The notes: generated by a model not told the origin, from the letters alone. A stretch of DNA of 64,000 nt from Notamacropus eugenii (GCF_028372415.1 NC_092872.1:88200613-88264612); one strand, 5' to 3'. Counted from the first letter of the stretch, positions 43,384 through 54,350 are shown. Numbers and translations: made by a program.

Positions 43384-43925
43384 CCAGTTGCCAAATGGAT
43401 ACGTCTATAACACAGGTCTGACCATGTCATTCCCCTCCTCAGGAAGGTGTGATGGCTCCCTTTTGCCATTAGAATAAGATAAAAACTCCTCTTTATAATC
43501 TAGATCAAGCCTATCTTTCAGGTTTATGGCACATAATTCTCATGAATTTTATGATTTAGTCAAATTGATCTCTTTGCTTTCCTTGTGCATTACACCCCCG
43601 TAAGTGATGGGAATGATGACAACCCTGTGGTCTATGAGTTTGCAGAAGCTTTGATCCTTTATACCTCCTTACTGGTGTTTCATAGAACCTCTTTCCCTTC
43701 TTTCCCAAAGTGCTAGTACCTTTCCTCCAGAAATTACTTTGTATCTACTTTTTAGATATTTAGTATCTGGTGTTATTTTCATTCTGTAGAAAATAAGTCC
43801 TCCTCCTTGAGAACTAGGATAGATTTAGTTTTTTTGCCTTTTTAATCCTTAGTAGCACAGTACCTGGTACACAGTAGGTAATTAATAAATGCTAGTAAAA
43901 TTAATGGATGCTTTTAAAACTATTT

Positions 43926-44450
43926 TCTCTTCTCTGCTCCAGAGGTCTGCTTAGCCACTGGAGCCTCATTACCACTGATCAAGACCTATTTGCTTTTTCC
44001 CCTCTCTATTTGCCTTTTCACTTCTTTATCTGCAACCTTCCCCAAATCCCATCCAACACTGAGTCCTGGTGTGAAGAGAGGGGCTGATTTCTCTCTTGGT
44101 CTTTGCATTCAAAATCCAAATCATGTTTTTTTTTGTTTTTTTGTTTTTTTTTGGAGGGAGGTGGTGGTTAACTCTTCCTGAGAGCTTCTAGAGAGCTCAT
44201 TTCTGATTTTCTGAAGAAATTCATCAATGGTTTGGTCAGACTTGGACTTTTGACATTTATATGTTCCTGGACAGACTTCACAAGCACTGTTGAGGATCTA
44301 CAGGGAGGAAAATTAGAAGGCACGTTCCAAAGAAAAAGGAAAAAAAAAAACCCAAGAATTTCTCAAGGACACAAGTCAATAAAAGTAGATTAAAGCCTTC
44401 AAGGGATATGTTAAGCTCTGCAGAAGGGTACAGTTGAGAGTGATTAGAGA
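43926..44450. other. Unassigned spacer
   Basis: No gene recognised. T/G-rich tract at 44128-44156. Confidence 0.35.
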
Positions 44451-44454
44451 AAAA

Positions 44455-44840
44455 GGAAGGCAGGACTAGGAGCAAAGTAATTTTTTCACACAATCCGCGA
44501 TTGCAATATTATCCCTAGTGTTCTTAGTTAATGGTACACACTGGGCAGCTCACAACAAGTTTAATTTGTAAGTGTAAACACTTTCATTTTCCGTATTAAA
44601 ATCAGAATAATTAATGGAGCATAAATTGAGTTGAACATTATTTGGACATGTAAGCAAGATAGAGTCCATATGATGGCACTTGCTTTTTTAAACTGTGAGA
44701 GGCTAATTTTAAATAAGTTTGTATTTTAATTTTAATTCTATTTGCGATTATGATTTAAATTCTCAAAATGACATTTAGCTTGCTATCAAGCAAGCTTTGA
44801 TGTGAATTGTGATGTTTATTTCACTCAATCATTCATCTCT
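44455..44840. promoter_or_regulatory. Candidate conserved non-coding element
   Basis: Strongly AT-rich, repeat-free, with ordered motifs: 'ccgcgattgcaatattatcc', 'cagaataattaatggagcat', 'ctatttgcgattatgattta', 'agcttgctatcaagcaagct'. The last contains an inverted repeat (GCTTGCTATCAAGCAAGC). The style is that of vertebrate developmental enhancers. Inference only. Confidence 0.35.
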
Positions 44841-44999
44841 AACTCTGCTCTGCTGCACTGCCCAAGCCCCTCTTGCCTTACACTTTTGTTTCTACAGCTG
44901 TTTCTAGAAAGGCCATATCAATGAAATGCCTTATGGATCAACCCCACCACTCCATGTAACGCCATAGACAAAAGCTCCTTTCCCTGACCATCACTCTCT

Positions 45000-45125
45000 T
45001 CTATGTACTGATTCCCTCTATTGGAATATAACCTCCCTGAGGTCAGAGACTGTTTGGCTTTTGTGTTTTTATCCTCAGTACTTAGCATCTAGTAAGCACT
45101 TAATAAATGCTTCATTCTTTCTTTC
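45000..45125 (+). repeat. L2 3' end
   Basis: 'taacctccctgaggtcagag', 'tgtgtttttatcctcagtac', 'aagcacttaataaatgcttc', a well-preserved sense L2 terminus. Confidence 0.8.
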
Positions 45126-45299
45126 ATTCCTTCATTCATTTGGTACCTGGGTCTTTTGGTGCTGAAGTGACATAGTTGATAGGCATTGAGCCAGGATTTC
45201 CTGCCTAATTTCTCAAATAAATAGGAATTACTCTACCTGGATTGGCTTGGTCTAGTGTCACAGAAGTAAGTAAGATAAGTTTTAAAGAAGGTTGATTAG

Positions 45300-45425
45300 A
45301 GCTTCAATAAAATGGGGATAATAATATCTGCCCTACCTAGCTCATGGTGTCATTTAAGTTCAAATAAAATACCAAGAATCAAAGGGCTTTGAAAAGTTGA
45401 AAGTGTTATTAATAGTAGCAGTCAT
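45300..45425 (+). repeat. MIR 3' fragment
   Basis: 'cttcaataaaatggggataa', 'taatatctgccctacctagc', 'ttgaaagtgttattaatag' in sense order. Confidence 0.7.
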
Positions 45426-45429
45426 CTCT

Positions 45430-46425
45430 ATCTGCCAGTCTGCTTCTGTTTCTCTCTATCTTTGTCTCCTTTTCCTTCTCCCTCTCTAACTCTCTACTCT
45501 GTCTCTCTGTTTATTTTTGTCTCTGTCTCATTCTGTCACTGTCTTTTCCACAATCAGCTAATAGGAATGAGATAGAAACAGACCACAGGGAAAATTATAC
45601 TCTCAGTTTCCCTTGGAATTCTCTCTTTTCTCTCCTCTCCCAATGTGGAAATATGAAAACTAACCAGAGTTGTCTGTAGACTGATCCCAATAGCTAAGCT
45701 TGGTGAATAATTTGGCAAATAAGAATGGATTCTATGCTGATGTAGACCTTTAGTGGCTTAGTTGTCCTTTAGTCAATGAATATAAATTTAGAAAGTACAC
45801 ATTAAGTGCCTGGGAAGTCTCTCCTCTTTCTTTGGTATTCTGAGAGAAGTAGAGGAATTTTATTCATGTCAAAGAATTAGTTAGGTTCCAGCTCATGATG
45901 TATCACTAGGATTGTCTCCCTATTTTAGAGAAATTGTTCTGTCCTCATTAATTTCATTGGTGATTCTGAGTATATGAGAATGTGTTTTTATTAACTCTCC
46001 AATAAAGCTGAATCATATGTTTCATAGTACGAACTGAGGAGCAGTCCATGAAGTAACACTGTAATTTTTTTGTGGTAACTCTGTAATCAATGCATAGGAT
46101 CTTACTAAGGGTAATATGGTTCATCTTTCACAACCATAATTCACAAACCATAATGCACAATTTTACTAATTGTTCTTTCTTTCTATAGGTTTTATCTGTA
46201 CTTTAGTAACATGAGACAGATATCAAAATATGTCATCAATAAAAGAGGATAAAAATCAGTCTATCTGGTTATCATGAATTGGGTATATACACACAAGCAA
46301 TATTTCTCAGATTAAATTTTTACCATTATATACTTGACTACAAGATATAAAGAAAAAAGCATGCCACCATGTTTATAGTTCATTGACTATTTAAAAACAT
46401 TTAACTTAATAGAGCACTCTCTTGC
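45430..46425. other. Non-repetitive, AT-rich spacer
   Basis: No gene seen. A pyrimidine patch lies at 45450-45545. The right part may already belong to the RTE element that follows. Confidence 0.35.
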
Positions 46426-46429
46426 CTTT

Positions 46430-46870
46430 AAAGGCTCTTGTCCAACAAGGTATCTCTGATGAATATACCAAAATGATAAAAGATCACTTAAGAGATATGG
46501 CAACATGTGTCACCTTGTTTGATTAACCTCTGATCATTAATATATACTGAGGCATAAAATGGGGTGATATATGTTCATTAAAGTATTTCCCATTGTCATG
46601 GAGGAAATACAGCAAAGAGCTTAAGTTGAAGAGGAATTACATATGAACGTTAGGATCTTCTAGATGCTTCTGTTTGTGGATAACACTATGGTGATTACAT
46701 CAAGTTTCAGAATATTGAAGGAATAATGAAATGAAATTTAAAATTATTGAAAAGAGTTTGACCTAACCATCCACCCAGGGAAAACTAAGTGGATGAAGAA
46801 TGCCACTTGTCCAGACTTTATTAACTGGGAATTAATCAATGCTTATTTACCTAAGTTCTTGCAAAAGTCC
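46430..46870 (+). pseudogene. RTE-type LINE reverse transcriptase remnant
   Basis: Frame pieces: 'QGISDEYTKMIKDHLRDMAT' (about 46448), 'GIKWGD' (46551-46568), 'LLFVDNTMVITSS' (46667 onward) and 'DLTIHPGKTKWMKNA' (46760-46804). They correspond in order to RTE-clade RT blocks, including the GV.QGD, FADD and 'KTK.MKN' motifs. The catalytic FADD reads FVDN here, and stops separate the blocks, so it is inactive. Confidence 0.75.
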
Positions 46871-46924
46871 AGATCTTTCTCTTTTAAAGGAAGAGGCAAA
46901 GAGGGGGAAATTCAGGTTGTGAGG

Positions 46925-46926
<2 letters not shown>

Positions 46927-46975
<49 letters not shown>

Positions 46976-47130
46976 CACACACACATACATACACATATAT
47001 GTATATATGTATGTGTGTGTATGTATATATATTTATATACATATATATATATAGGGAGAGACAGAGAGACAGAGAGACAGAGAGAGACAGAGACAGAGAG
47101 GCAGAGAGAGAGAGAGAGAGAAAGAGAGAT
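46927..47130 (+). repeat. (CA)n(TA)n(GACA)n(GA)n compound microsatellite
   Basis: CA units (46927-46957), TA and ATGT units (46958-47053) and GAGACA/GA units (47055-47130) follow one another without spacer. Confidence 0.97.
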
Positions 47131-47307
47131 TGTCTGGTAGTACCAGTTGGGAGCTCATAGCAAACAAAAGTAGGAAAAAAACAAATGAATCTGAAATTTG
47201 ACCAAAATGCATCAAGCATTTTGGTGAAGGCTGCTTGGCATGCGAGATGCTGCCTTGGGCAAATTTTCCCCTTTCCCATTGTCTCATACTAAGTACAATT
47301 TTTAAAA

Positions 47308-48130
47308 AATGTTTATTTATTTATTTTTAGTTTTCAACATTCATCTTCACAAAATTTTGAGTTCCAAATTTTCTCCCCATCTCTCCCCTCCCCCACTCCA
47401 TAATGCCTTGCATTCTCATTACCCCTTCCCTCAATATGCCCTCCCTTATGTCACACTCTTTTCTTCCCTTACCCCCACCTTCTCTCTTTTCTTGTAGGGC
47501 AAAATAGATTTCTGTACCCCATTATCTGTATTTCTTATTTCCCAGTTGCATGCAAAAACAGTTCTCAACATTTTTTCCTAATACTTTGAATTCCAACTTC
47601 TCTCCCTTCTTCCCTTCCCAACCATCCCCACTGAGAAGGCAAACAATTCAATATAAGCTATATATGTGTAGTTTTTCAAAAGACTGTCATAATAGTCATG
47701 TTATGTGAGACTAACTATATTTCCCTCCATCCTATCCTGCCACCATTTATTCTATTCTCTCTTTTCACCTTGTCTTTTGACCCCATCATGGTTTACTTCT
47801 AATTACTCCCTTCTCCCATTTGCCTTCCCTTCTATCATCCCCTCACCCTCCTTGTCCTCTTCTCTCCTTTTCTGTAGTGTAATACAGATTTTCATACCAA
47901 ATTGAGTGAGCATATTATTCTTCCTTTAGCCAAATGTGAAGAGATTAAGCTTCATTTTTTCCCTCTCACCTCCTCCCTTTTCTCCTCCACTGAATAAGCT
48001 TATTCTTGCCTCTTTTATGAGTGATAATTTGCCCCCTTCCATTTCTCCCTTTCCCTCCCAATATATTCCTCTCTCACCCCTTAATTTTATTTTTTTAGAT
48101 ATCATTCCTTCTTATTCAACTCACCCTGTG

Positions 48131-48166
<36 letters not shown>

Positions 48167-48881
48167 CCCCTCCAATTACCCAAATACTGAAAAAAGTCTC
48201 AAAAGTTACAAATATTATCTTTCCATGTAGGAATGTATACAGTTCAATTTTAGAAAGTCCTTCATGCTTTCTCTTTCCGGTTTTTATTTTCATGTTTCTT
48301 TTGATTCTTGTGTTGGAAAGTCAAATTTTCTTTTCACTTCTGGTCTTTTCATCAAGAATACTTGAAAGTCCTCTATATCATTGTATGACCATTTTTTCCC
48401 CTGAAGTATTATACTCAGTTTTGCTGGGTAGGTGACGTATTTATTTTGGAGGTTTTGGATGCAGAAGCCTTGACTTTTAGGTCTTCCTCCGAAGACCTAA
48501 ATTGTTCCTCCTCATCTGGAAGGATGGAAGAAAATACCTGCTCACCAAGAAAGTAACTTTCTATTGTCTTATTCTTTTTCCCTTTTCTGCACATTTTTTC
48601 AGTCAGTTACTTGACTTTTGAGTTCTTTGTCAGGACCGAGCTCAGGGCTGAGTTTCAGGTCAGCTGCTCAATTCTCCCAGGGGCTTTAGCCAGAGATCTC
48701 CCAGGGCTGCCACTCAGGGCTGAGATTCAGACCAGCCACTCAATTCTCTCAGGGACTGTAGGAGGAAGGCTCCAAAAATGGAAGCTGCAGCTGCAGTGAC
48801 TGCTGCCAGGGTCCAGACCATGCTCCCCTCTCCTGAATTACTGAGCCATCCCACTGACCTTTGAAGCTGTCTGTGGTGTTT
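47308..48881 (-). mobile_element. HAL1, internally deleted, with 15-bp target-site duplication
   Basis: The left edge carries the poly-A complement ('tttatttatttatttttag'). The 3' UTR (47330-48290) and ORF1 C-terminal region (to about 48430) match the copy at 27968-31066 in order. At about 48432 it jumps to the ORF1 N-terminal/5' UTR region ('ggttttggatgcagaagcc' corresponds to about 30107 in the other copy). The 5' UTR ends truncated at 48881. Flanks GTACAATTTTTAAAA (47293-47307) and GTATAATTTTTAAAA (48882-48896) differ at one base. Confidence 0.9.
48132..48164 (+). repeat. (GT)n microsatellite in HAL1 3' UTR
   Basis: About 16 GT units at the position where the other HAL1 has its TA/TG tract. 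Confidence 0.98.
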
Positions 48882-48896
48882 GTATAATTTTTAAAA

Positions 48897-49835
48897 GACA
48901 TCTAATCTTTTTTAAAAATAGGATGGGGTAAGCTTTCAGGCATAGACTCACAATTCTCCAAATGCTCAAGTAGATAAGCATTGGTGAAGCCTCTGCTACC
49001 TTATGATTTCTAAATGAGTGGGCAACCCACTGTAATCATCATCAATGTATATATCATAGAACAACATTGCAAATGGACAGTGATCTGAGCTCAGAATTGA
49101 ACAGAAAAATAAGAGGAGGCTAGATGACTTCTGAAAAACTAAATTCTTTGTTATAACAATTTTCACTGGGTGCTGTTTTATATAACTTTAAGTTACCTAA
49201 CACTGTAGTTTCTCAAGAAGTAAAAAAGGTCAGGACATGGTGTCCACAAACAGCTTACAACACGTTACAAAAAAAAAGAATCACATGGGATAAGTGGTGG
49301 AAAGAAAGCCATCAGAAACAGGCATAACAAACAGAAGATGGACCAATAATAATTTGAGAGCAACAACCAATCAATAAACAGCCTACATGCTTCATTGGTG
49401 AACTTAGGATAGTTAAAGAATGATAAGACCCTCAGCAGTTTGGGTGGGTCTTCTTTACATGGTGAACTTATGGAAGGACATAGACAAGAGATACTTAGGT
49501 TGGGTAAATGTGATTACATTGTAATATATATTGTTGAATGTTACATTGTTGAGCTCTTTGGCCCACTGGAGCATTGAGGTACTGAACTGTTGATCTGAAA
49601 CAAATTGATCACTGTAAAGCAGTACAGTAAAACCTGGATCTCCAATTAAATTGACCTTACAATTTAAATAAAAAAAAAGAAAAATATCACTTGATAAGAA
49701 AACAAACTGAAGTCATCCCATCCCTGGCTCATTGTTATCAAGATTCTCATTACTCTGGGAGCTGTCTTTTCAGCACTCTCTTAGTTGAGGTGGGGAAGCT
49801 TTGGGACTTGATAAAGAGTCTAGACTGGTTTCTAC
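48897..49835. other. Non-repetitive spacer
   Basis: No gene or repeat family recognised. A-rich runs at 49268-49276 and 49670-49682. Confidence 0.4.
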
Positions 49836-49839
49836 CATG

Positions 49840-50045
49840 ATTAAGAGAATAATCACTAGATAAAGAGTAATGACACCTGGATTCAAGTTCTGGATATGAC
49901 ATTTCATAGCTGTGCGGCCTTGAGTGAGTCATTTTCTCTTTCTGAGATTTAATTTCTATATTTTTAAAATCAGGATAATAATACACTTTCATGGAGTTGT
50001 AATAAGAATTGTGCTTTGTTAAATAATAAAGCTCATTATAAACAT
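49840..50045 (+). repeat. MIR SINE
   Basis: 'acacctggattcaagttctg', 'gccttgagtgagtcattttc', 'aaatcaggataataatacac' in sense order. Confidence 0.75.
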
Positions 50046-50237
50046 GAAATATTATTAATATTCTTAGTCTTGTCGGACTGTAGGAAAGGTCTTTGCCTTC
50101 CTTTGCCTGAGGATCATGAGGGTCACAGGTTCTACAACTGGAAGGAAGGTTTGAAGGTATGGGTTTGTCTACTCAGCTTCTCAGATTTCTATCATTCACG
50201 TATACCTCAGGTTCTCATTGCCTATGTCTTACAGTGA

Positions 50238-50510
50238 AGGCTACGGTTTACCAATCAGACCCAAGGCCATGTATTCCATGGTCCTCTCTGGTTCTTGTTC
50301 TGTAACTCTTCCTCTGGATACTCCTCAGGCCATATCTCTTTCTTTTCTTTCTCCAAATCAATCCTGGCAGAAGGCTCTTACAAAATCGGTGGCAGTTGTC
50401 CTCAAATAATCTATTTTAAAGGCAAAAAATACTTACTTTGCCGGGTACCAGTCTACCCAAGACAACCACAAGGCTGGTCCTACCCAAAGGTATATTTCTT
50501 GTTTCCCTTA
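50238..50510 (+). other. Unidentified coding-like stretch
   Basis: Frame of 90-odd codons following a TGA at 50235. It is unusually rich in Gly, Cys, Tyr and Trp ('CNSSSGYSSGHIS', 'GSCPQIIYFKGKKYLLC', 'PVYPRQPQGW'). It lies in repeat-free DNA with an acceptor-like 'tatgtcttacag' before it and a donor-like 'aaaggtatat' at about 50488. No family recognised. It could be a decayed exon, an ERV-derived fragment or chance. Confidence 0.2.
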
Positions 50511-50529
50511 TACTCCTTTTAATCTCATT

Positions 50530-51145
50530 TTAAATATTAAGATTACTTTCAACGTGATTTTTATTAAGTTTAAAATTAAGAATCTGCAACTAACAGATTA
50601 TTTGCACCCAAATATGTTTTTATCAGCCACCACCATTCCCTGAGTTTCTAATCCTCATTCTAGGACATGTTCAAAGCTATGTTAGTAAAGATTACTTCAT
50701 GTAATGAACCCTAAAGATCAATTCACATTGAAATAAGCTGAAATTAGATTCTAACTCTTGCCATATGTAATATTTTCGATTCAGTGATGAATACCTAAGT
50801 CAGCAACTATTTGACATTTCAATACAATGCCATGCCTATTAAACCTTATTTGCTATTCCTTTTTTACTAAAGGAAAACAGATATTATGGTGCAGGTTTTA
50901 TTTTCACTTTTTTCAACCTTCTGGGTTAGACACAATATGAAATTCCTTAGAAAATGTTTCTTTTTTATATCAAGAGAGTTAGCTAATTAGAACTTCAATT
51001 CATTTGCTTTAGAAATCTTTATTTGGAGTAGAATTTGTGGAGAGTGGGGCAGAGAAGATTGGAGGTGGCTTGTTTGTCTGCTTATATATTACCTCATTAA
51101 CAAATTCCTTATTATTTGTTAGAACAAGGTTTAGAAACTGTTTCT
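50530..51145. other. Non-repetitive AT-rich spacer
   Basis: No gene or repeat family recognised. Confidence 0.4.
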
Positions 51146-51147
51146 GC

Positions 51148-51173
51148 ATGTATATATATGTATATATATCTGT

Positions 51174-51211
<38 letters not shown>

Positions 51212-51305
51212 TCTGCATATGTGCATATATATGTAGGTATATATGTGTGTGTGTACATATATATATATATACACACACACAAGTAGAATGATTTATATGT
51301 ATGTA
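51148..51305 (+). repeat. (TA)n/(TG)n compound microsatellite
   Basis: Alternating TATG, TA, GTGT and ACAC units; (TA) core at 51179-51207. Confidence 0.95.
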
Positions 51306-51359
51306 TGTATAGCAGGAAGAACTACCAGTTGGAATGCACTTTTCCCTACTCTTTCTTGG

Positions 51360-51425
51360 TAGGTTATTAAATAAGTTATTTGTAAAGCACTTAGCACAGT
51401 GCCTAGCACAGAATAGTGCTATATA
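51360..51425 (+). repeat. MIR 3' end
   Basis: 'tttgtaaagcacttagcaca' followed by 'gtgcctagcacagaatag', sense strand. Confidence 0.75.
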
Positions 51426-51694
51426 TTGCCTTCCCCTTTCCTCCTTGTCCCACAATAAGCCTTTATGGATGTCATGGCTGTTTATATCATTTGAATGAGC
51501 TGGGAGACACTAGCTCTAAGCCTTAGAGTAACACAGTGAAATACCAGGTCTTACCATTTGCCCTATCACCCCATCTTAAAATCTTCCTGGCCTTGACATT
51601 CTTCCTGCTGCCATGCCCTACAGATTCCTGGGCACTATCATCTAACCCACTGATGCTAATGATGATGATAAGAACCTCTAGGCTTTACCATCTG

Positions 51695-51835
51695 TCATGC
51701 ATCTGAACTCTTTGATATATTTTATCTCCCCCAAATAGAATGTGAGGTGCTTGAGAGAAGGCATTGTCTCTTTTTTCTGTTTATTCCCGTCATTGGGCAT
51801 ACAATAAACTCAGAATAAATGATTTTTAATTCATT
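51695..51835 (+). repeat. L2 3' end
   Basis: 'aatgtgaggtgcttgagaga' and 'cgtcattgggcatacaataa' in sense order. Confidence 0.7.
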
Positions 51836-51934
51836 CATTTATCTATTCATTATTAATGACAAGATAGATTAAAAATTTATCAATTGCTCTGTTTTTAACA
51901 TAGACTTCAGTTGAGGATAGACATGTCTAGAAGA

Positions 51935-52195
51935 CTACTAGGTGGCACTGTGTATAGAATATCAGGCCTGGAGTTAGGAAGACTGATCTTCCTGTGTTTA
52001 AATCTGGCCTCAGGCACTTACTAGCTATGTAACTCGGGGCAAATGACTTAATCCTATTTACCCCAGTTTCCTCATCTGTAAAAAGATCTGGAGAAGGAAA
52101 TGGCAAACCATTCCACTACCTTAGCCAAGAAAACCCCAAATGGGGCCACAAAGAGTAATCAGATATGACTGAAACAACTATTGAACAACAACAAA
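51935..52195 (+). mobile_element. MAR1-type SINE
   Basis: Head 'ctaggtggcactgtgtatag', CORE 'cttactagctatgtaactcg', body 'gagaaggaaatggcaaacca' and 'ccaaatggggccacaaagag', tail 'gaacaacaacaaat'. Complete copy. Confidence 0.9.
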
Positions 52196-52204
52196 TATGT
52201 GGGT

Positions 52205-53050
52205 AATTAAAACTCCCTGTGGCACAACTATCCTTCTCCCCAGACCTAGCCCTCAGCAGAGCTTTCCTATTTTCTAAATTTCCTATTTGATGGCACCGCC
52301 ATTCTTTCAGTCTCCCAGGTATGCAATCTCCATGTCATCCTCAGCACCTCACTCTCCCTCACTTTACATATTCAATCAATTCTGAAATCTTGCCATAGCT
52401 TTCTCTATGACGTCTTTTTAATTAACCCTTTCTCATTACTTAGTCACCATCCTCGTTTGGGCTCTCATCACCCCTCATTGGGATTATTATATTAGCTTCC
52501 TATTTCTCTTTGAACTTTACCACTCAGTAAATCCCAGTGGTTCCCCATTATCTCTAAGATCAAATTTAAATCTTTTGTCTATTTTTTTAAAGCCTTTCAC
52601 AACCTTGCCCCAACCTATCTTCTCAGTCCCATTATATATTATTCCTTCCCATATTCCACAGTAAAACAAACTGGTTTTCTTTCTATTTCAGTTCACTATG
52701 CTTTTGCATCATCTGTTTTCCATATCTGGAAGTCACCCCTGTTAACCCCCACCTATTAGAATCTTTAACTTTCTTCAAGCCTCGGTTTAAATACAGCTCT
52801 CAGCATGAAGTTTTTTTCTGATCTCTGGGGATTGACTACATTTCTCCCAAGTTCTGTTGCTCAATTGTCTTAAAGAATGTTTCATTTATATATTATTTAT
52901 TCTGCATATTCTTATATAGCACTTGTCTAGTCATACTGGCTGAGGCCACAGAGACTAACAACTATCACCATTCCTTTTCTTTATCTGCCCTGATGATATG
53001 CTCTTGGCTCATTGATCTGAACTTACCTCCCTCCTCAAGAATACACCTTG
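52205..53050 (+). mobile_element. L2, ORF2 C-terminus to 3' UTR, sense strand
   Basis: Frame pieces 'VCNLHVILSTSLSLTLHIQS' (about 52318) and 'AFHNLAPTYLLSPI' (about 52593) match conserved L2 ORF2 blocks; 'gattattatattagcttcct' and 'aatcccagtggttccccatt' are further landmarks. Stops are present. It directly follows a MAR1-type SINE. Confidence 0.85.
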
Positions 53051-53740
53051 GCTCCAGTGCTTCAGTTTAGCCTCCACTTCATATTTCTGAAAAGTAATCT
53101 TATTTTTAGTTTTAGTCTAAGAGATTCTCCCAAGTAGAAGTAGAGGAAGATTAAAAGGTACCCAAAGTAGGGTGGGGGGGGCAACAACAATGAATCAGGT
53201 ATGTAACTGGAAATTTTATTCCCACACATAAAGGGAAGGGTAAGTGCTAAAAATCACAGAATGATTACAATGTTAGAACATTTGCAATAGGGCTGCTCAT
53301 CAGTTGTTTTTATATGTCTTCTCCATTGAGTTCAGTCTGATCAATTCAAAGTGGGTTCTGTTTTTCATTGTCTCTTCTCTGTGAGTGATTCTTTCTGACT
53401 CTTTCTCTTCTGCCTAGTTTGATTCTGCTATTGTTTCTTCCACAACTGCTCCTGTAACTGACCCTAAGGCTTGGATGTCTTGGGGAGGGGGAAGGAAATG
53501 CCAGCTGCCTTTCAAGATCTCATAATGTCCTGCAACAAAAGAAAAAAAAAAACTACGCAGAGTCTCATCCAAGAAATAGGTAATACTGTGACCATGAACT
53601 CACATTTGCTGATCTTAGGTGGAAAAAGGCTTCCTGTTTATGCCGACATTTAGCTTGGGGAGTGATCATTTCATTCTGAAGTAAGCAGAAAGCGGAGAGA
53701 CCTGAAGATCAGGGATTATCTCTAGTATATCTTCTCTCTC
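53051..53740. other. Unassigned spacer
   Basis: No gene recognised; short frame at 53471-53653 without domain. Confidence 0.35.
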
Positions 53741-53741
53741 T

Positions 53742-53878
53742 CTTTTTTTTTTAGACAATTGGGGTTAAATGACTTATGCAGGGTCACACAGCTAGTATCT
53801 GAGGGTGGATTTGAACTCAGGTCTTCCTGAGTATAGGGCCCATGCTCTAGCCATTATGCTACATAACGGCCCTGTGTA
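53742..53878 (-). mobile_element. tRNA-headed SINE (WSINE-type)
   Basis: T8 at 53744-53752 is the poly-A complement. Then 'aattggggttaaatgactta', 'gggtcacacagctagtatct', 'gaactcaggtcttcctgag', and head 'gctacataacggccc'. Minus strand, complete short form like 31436. Confidence 0.85.
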
Positions 53879-53939
53879 AGTTTTTTTTAAACCTCTGATA
53901 TATCTACAGGTATATATGTCTTAGCAGTTGCCTTATTAT

Positions 53940-54350
53940 TTGCTGTTTGTTTCAAACAGGACCAATGACATCATGGGATGATGTCTTGACTTGCACATGA
54001 AATGGATTTAAGTGACACAGAATCACAAGAAGTCATCAGCTTCACTCTCTTCCTGAGTCATTAGCAGCAAGACAAAAATTAGGATGACTGATGATGGATG
54101 GCCCAGGATGCAGTGGATGACCTTGGTGTCTTTGATGTCTGACTAGGCTCTCAGCACCCCATAGCACCTGCCTCAGCCCCCCTTCAGGGTCACTGGAACA
54201 AATTGTTTTCATCTGCTCATTCTACTGGAAGAAGTCTTCAAATGCTTAGGGTAGACATCCAGCTAAGTCACTGATGGGTTTGAGGCTTGTCAATTAGTTA
54301 GTTAAAAGGATCTTCATTGCTGTCACAAGAAGTCTGTACCTGATCTGAAA
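53940..54350 (+). repeat. Unassigned marsupial-type interspersed repeat, long copy
   Basis: 'aggaccaatgacatcatggg', 'tggatttaagtgacacagaa', 'ggcccaggatgcagtggatg', 'ccttggtgtctttgatgtct', 'ggaacaaattgttttcatct', 'cactgatgggtttgaggctt'. Its first 120 bases are a diverged relative of 12655-12790. I believe this is a multicopy family but cannot assign a class. Confidence 0.6.

Larger units (their letters stand above)
42690..43925 (+). mobile_element. L2, ORF2 C-terminus to 3' end, sense strand
   Basis: The frame at 42693 encodes 'VCNLGVILDFFLSFTTHIQ', the L2 ORF2 block seen as 'NLGVILDSSLSLTPHIQ' in other mammals. A (TC)n tract (42855-42988) interrupts it. L2 continues at 43397 ('acacaggtctgaccatgtca') and ends at about 43925 with 'aggtaattaataaatgctag'. 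A SINE is inserted at 43130-43383. Confidence 0.85.

Noticed and set aside
46793..47287. Frames of 84-131 codons on both strands
   Set aside because: Mostly CA/TA/GACA microsatellite; the plus-strand start belongs to an RTE relic.
48102..48293. Frames resembling 'TGKRKHEGLSKIELYTFLHG' at 48.1 and 28.9 kb as a shared small gene
   Set aside because: The similarity reflects two copies of the HAL1 region after the ORF1 end, not an independent gene.
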